Below are positions 5,737 through 6,841 of a stretch of 6,841 nt of DNA, piece by piece. Positions within the stretch are counted from its first letter, which is position 1. Each line of letters starts with the position of its first letter. The notes under the pieces are model-generated. The model saw only the letters and a list, made by a program, of their open reading frames with translations. It had not been told where the DNA came from and made no database searches. This DNA comes from Tidjanibacter sp. (GTDB taxonomy: Bacteria; Bacteroidota; Bacteroidia; Bacteroidales; Rikenellaceae). The DNA is taken from assembly GCA_017379955.1 (NCBI GenBank), contig JAFNVE010000135.1, positions 1 through 6,841 on the forward strand, read 5' to 3'. Made by a program: the position numbers and the translations under genes.

Positions 5737-5756
5737 AATACTTAATCGTCACTGGG

Positions 5757-6841
5757 TTAGTTGCTTTTTACAACATATTTATTATACAACTCAAATAGAA
5801 ACTCCATACGCTGGCTGTCTGAGGTGAAGGGCGCAGAGCGATAGGTTGCATCGACAGCCTTGTCGAGTGCTTGGTGAGCCTTCATCAGAGCAGGGGGCAT
5901 TGCCAATGGGTCGTAGAGGTCAGCGAGCGAAGAGTTGGGGAACTGCTTGCGAGCCTCCAACACAGCCTCAGCACACTGCTCAATCTTCTCTCGTTGTTTG
6001 TCTGTGATGTTCTCCACCCAAGGGAAGTTGTTGTAAACAATACCAGCAGAATATCTGAAGTCGCTCTTTAAGCGACCACATACACATTTAGTCCACGCCA
6101 TATGCATTGCAGAGGTCAATACTCCAAAGTGGTAGAGAGTTCCCTCTGGTACCATAAAACACAAATCGCTTGTTAATGGCGTACTATCCATAAAGCCCAT
6201 TGGTATGTATCTTCTGCGCTCTGAAGAAACTTTGGGCACGATAATATACGATGATTCAGGCATATTCTCGACGTGGAAGCGTGTGGGAGTTTCAGCAATC
6301 TTTCGAGTGCCCTCGCTCTTACTTGCCAATCTGAATTCACGCACATTCTTTACACGCTCCATACAGTGAGGCATAGCCCTCAACTCAGAGGGTGAGCAGT
6401 CGCCAAGCCATAAGCAGTAACGAGGTTTTTGCTGAATGAACTCGATTGCGCCATACCACGGTCTGAAGTACTTTGCTGACTTTGGCTCTAACTCGATAAA
6501 CTTCTCCATCTCCTCCTTTGTGAAGAGGTAGTTGCCACCATCGATAGGCTTGTTGCCAATACCTATTGTTGGTACATTACAGATGGGTTTAGAGCGATTT
6601 TCAATCAGCGTATTTTTTGCATCGACCAAATATGGGTTGATGTTCTTGGCTCGCAAGATGTGAGGCTCGCCAGTAATATCCTCATACTCGAAGATGGTCT
6701 TATTGTCAGTATCGAAGTTAGCAAAGCCTATGATAACGCAATAGACTCCAGCGTTGCCCTTTGCTTCGTTGCTCCACTTGAAGGTACGATGGGCAAAGTG
6801 GATATGCACATTGTATTTCTCCAGTAGCACACGCCACAAGA
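5757..6841 (-). CDS. MmeI-like (type IIL/IIG) DNA methyltransferase/restriction enzyme, C-terminal part
   Basis: Only the last ~360 codons are in the window; the frame stays open to the right edge, so the start, any N-terminal nuclease motif and the NPPY methyltransferase motif lie outside. Residues are counted from 6839. Conserved family blocks include FAHRTFKWSNEAKGNAGVY (15-33) and NINPYLVDA (66-74), which end the methyltransferase domain. The target-recognition region has GNKPIDGGN (95-103), YCLWLGDCSPSELRAMP (141-157), VREFRLASKS (166-175), VSSERRRYIPMGF (204-216) and HMAWTKCVCGRLKSDFRYS (246-264). A helical tail carries YNNFPW (269-274) and LADLYDPLAMPPALMKAHQALD (305-326). In this family one polypeptide methylates one strand of an asymmetric site, and full-length members also cut at a distance. 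Whether this one restricts cannot be judged here. It is followed immediately by the SIR2-like gene. Confidence 0.92.
   Translation of the reverse strand, partial: LWRVLLEKYNVHIHFAHRTFKWSNEAKGNAGVYCVIIGFANFDTDNKTIFEYEDITGEPHILRAKNINPYLVDAKNTLIENRSKPICNVPTIGIGNKPIDGGNYLFTKEEMEKFIELEPKSAKYFRPWYGAIEFIQQKPRYCLWLGDCSPSELRAMPHCMERVKNVREFRLASKSEGTRKIAETPTRFHVENMPESSYIIVPKVSSERRRYIPMGFMDSTPLTSDLCFMVPEGTLYHFGVLTSAMHMAWTKCVCGRLKSDFRYSAGIVYNNFPWVENITDKQREKIEQCAEAVLEARKQFPNSSLADLYDPLAMPPALMKAHQALDKAVDATYRSAPFTSDSQRMEFLFELYNKYVVKSN

Overview
The window looks like chromosomal DNA of a Bacteroidetes bacterium, most likely a gut-type Bacteroidales of moderate GC. Three things point there: none of the checked gene starts (1019, 1176, 2146, 3358, 3663, 5736) has a convincing Shine-Dalgarno sequence; several matches to the Bacteroidetes -7 box (TAnnTTTG) lie in the right places; and the protein families fit (TPM/LemA pair, SDR-type threonine dehydrogenase, MmeI-like methyltransferase with a SIR2-like neighbour). 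Genus is not decidable from the window.

Layout. 1-1019 (minus) is most of a NupG-like nucleoside:H+ symporter that runs off the left edge. A divergent intergenic region of about 155 bp separates it from a plus-strand pair: a secreted, membrane-anchored TPM-domain protein (1176-2069) and a LemA-family protein (2146-2727). The next ~630 bp are non-coding apart from one tRNA. They hold a U/A-rich hairpin (2737-2780), a nearly fully paired four-way-junction (cloverleaf-like) inverted-repeat structure (2811-2933), 9-bp and 7-bp tandem repeats (2975-3051), a strong terminator hairpin (3085-3114), and a minus-strand tRNA-Thr(GGT) at 3132-3203 with its own Bacteroidetes-type promoter. A divergent promoter and a leader hairpin then precede a plus-strand pair: a 96-residue membrane/coiled-coil protein of unknown function (3358-3648) and an SDR-type L-threonine 3-dehydrogenase (3663-4607), closed by a strong terminator (4624-4666).

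Right of that terminator the character changes. Two minus-strand genes form a probable defence operon: the C-terminal ~360 codons of an MmeI-like (type IIL/IIG) DNA methyltransferase/restriction enzyme (5757-6841, entering from the right edge), followed 20 bp later by a distinctly AT-rich gene for a SIR2-like protein (4669-5736). The modification enzyme presumably marks self DNA and the SIR2-like protein may act as an NAD-directed effector or second restriction component. That coupling is inference from family knowledge and gene order.

The two most interesting items are the cloverleaf structure, which I cannot assign to a known RNA or mobile-element family, and the SIR2-like/MmeI-like gene pair, whose SIR2 member has Asn where related proteins usually carry the conserved His.
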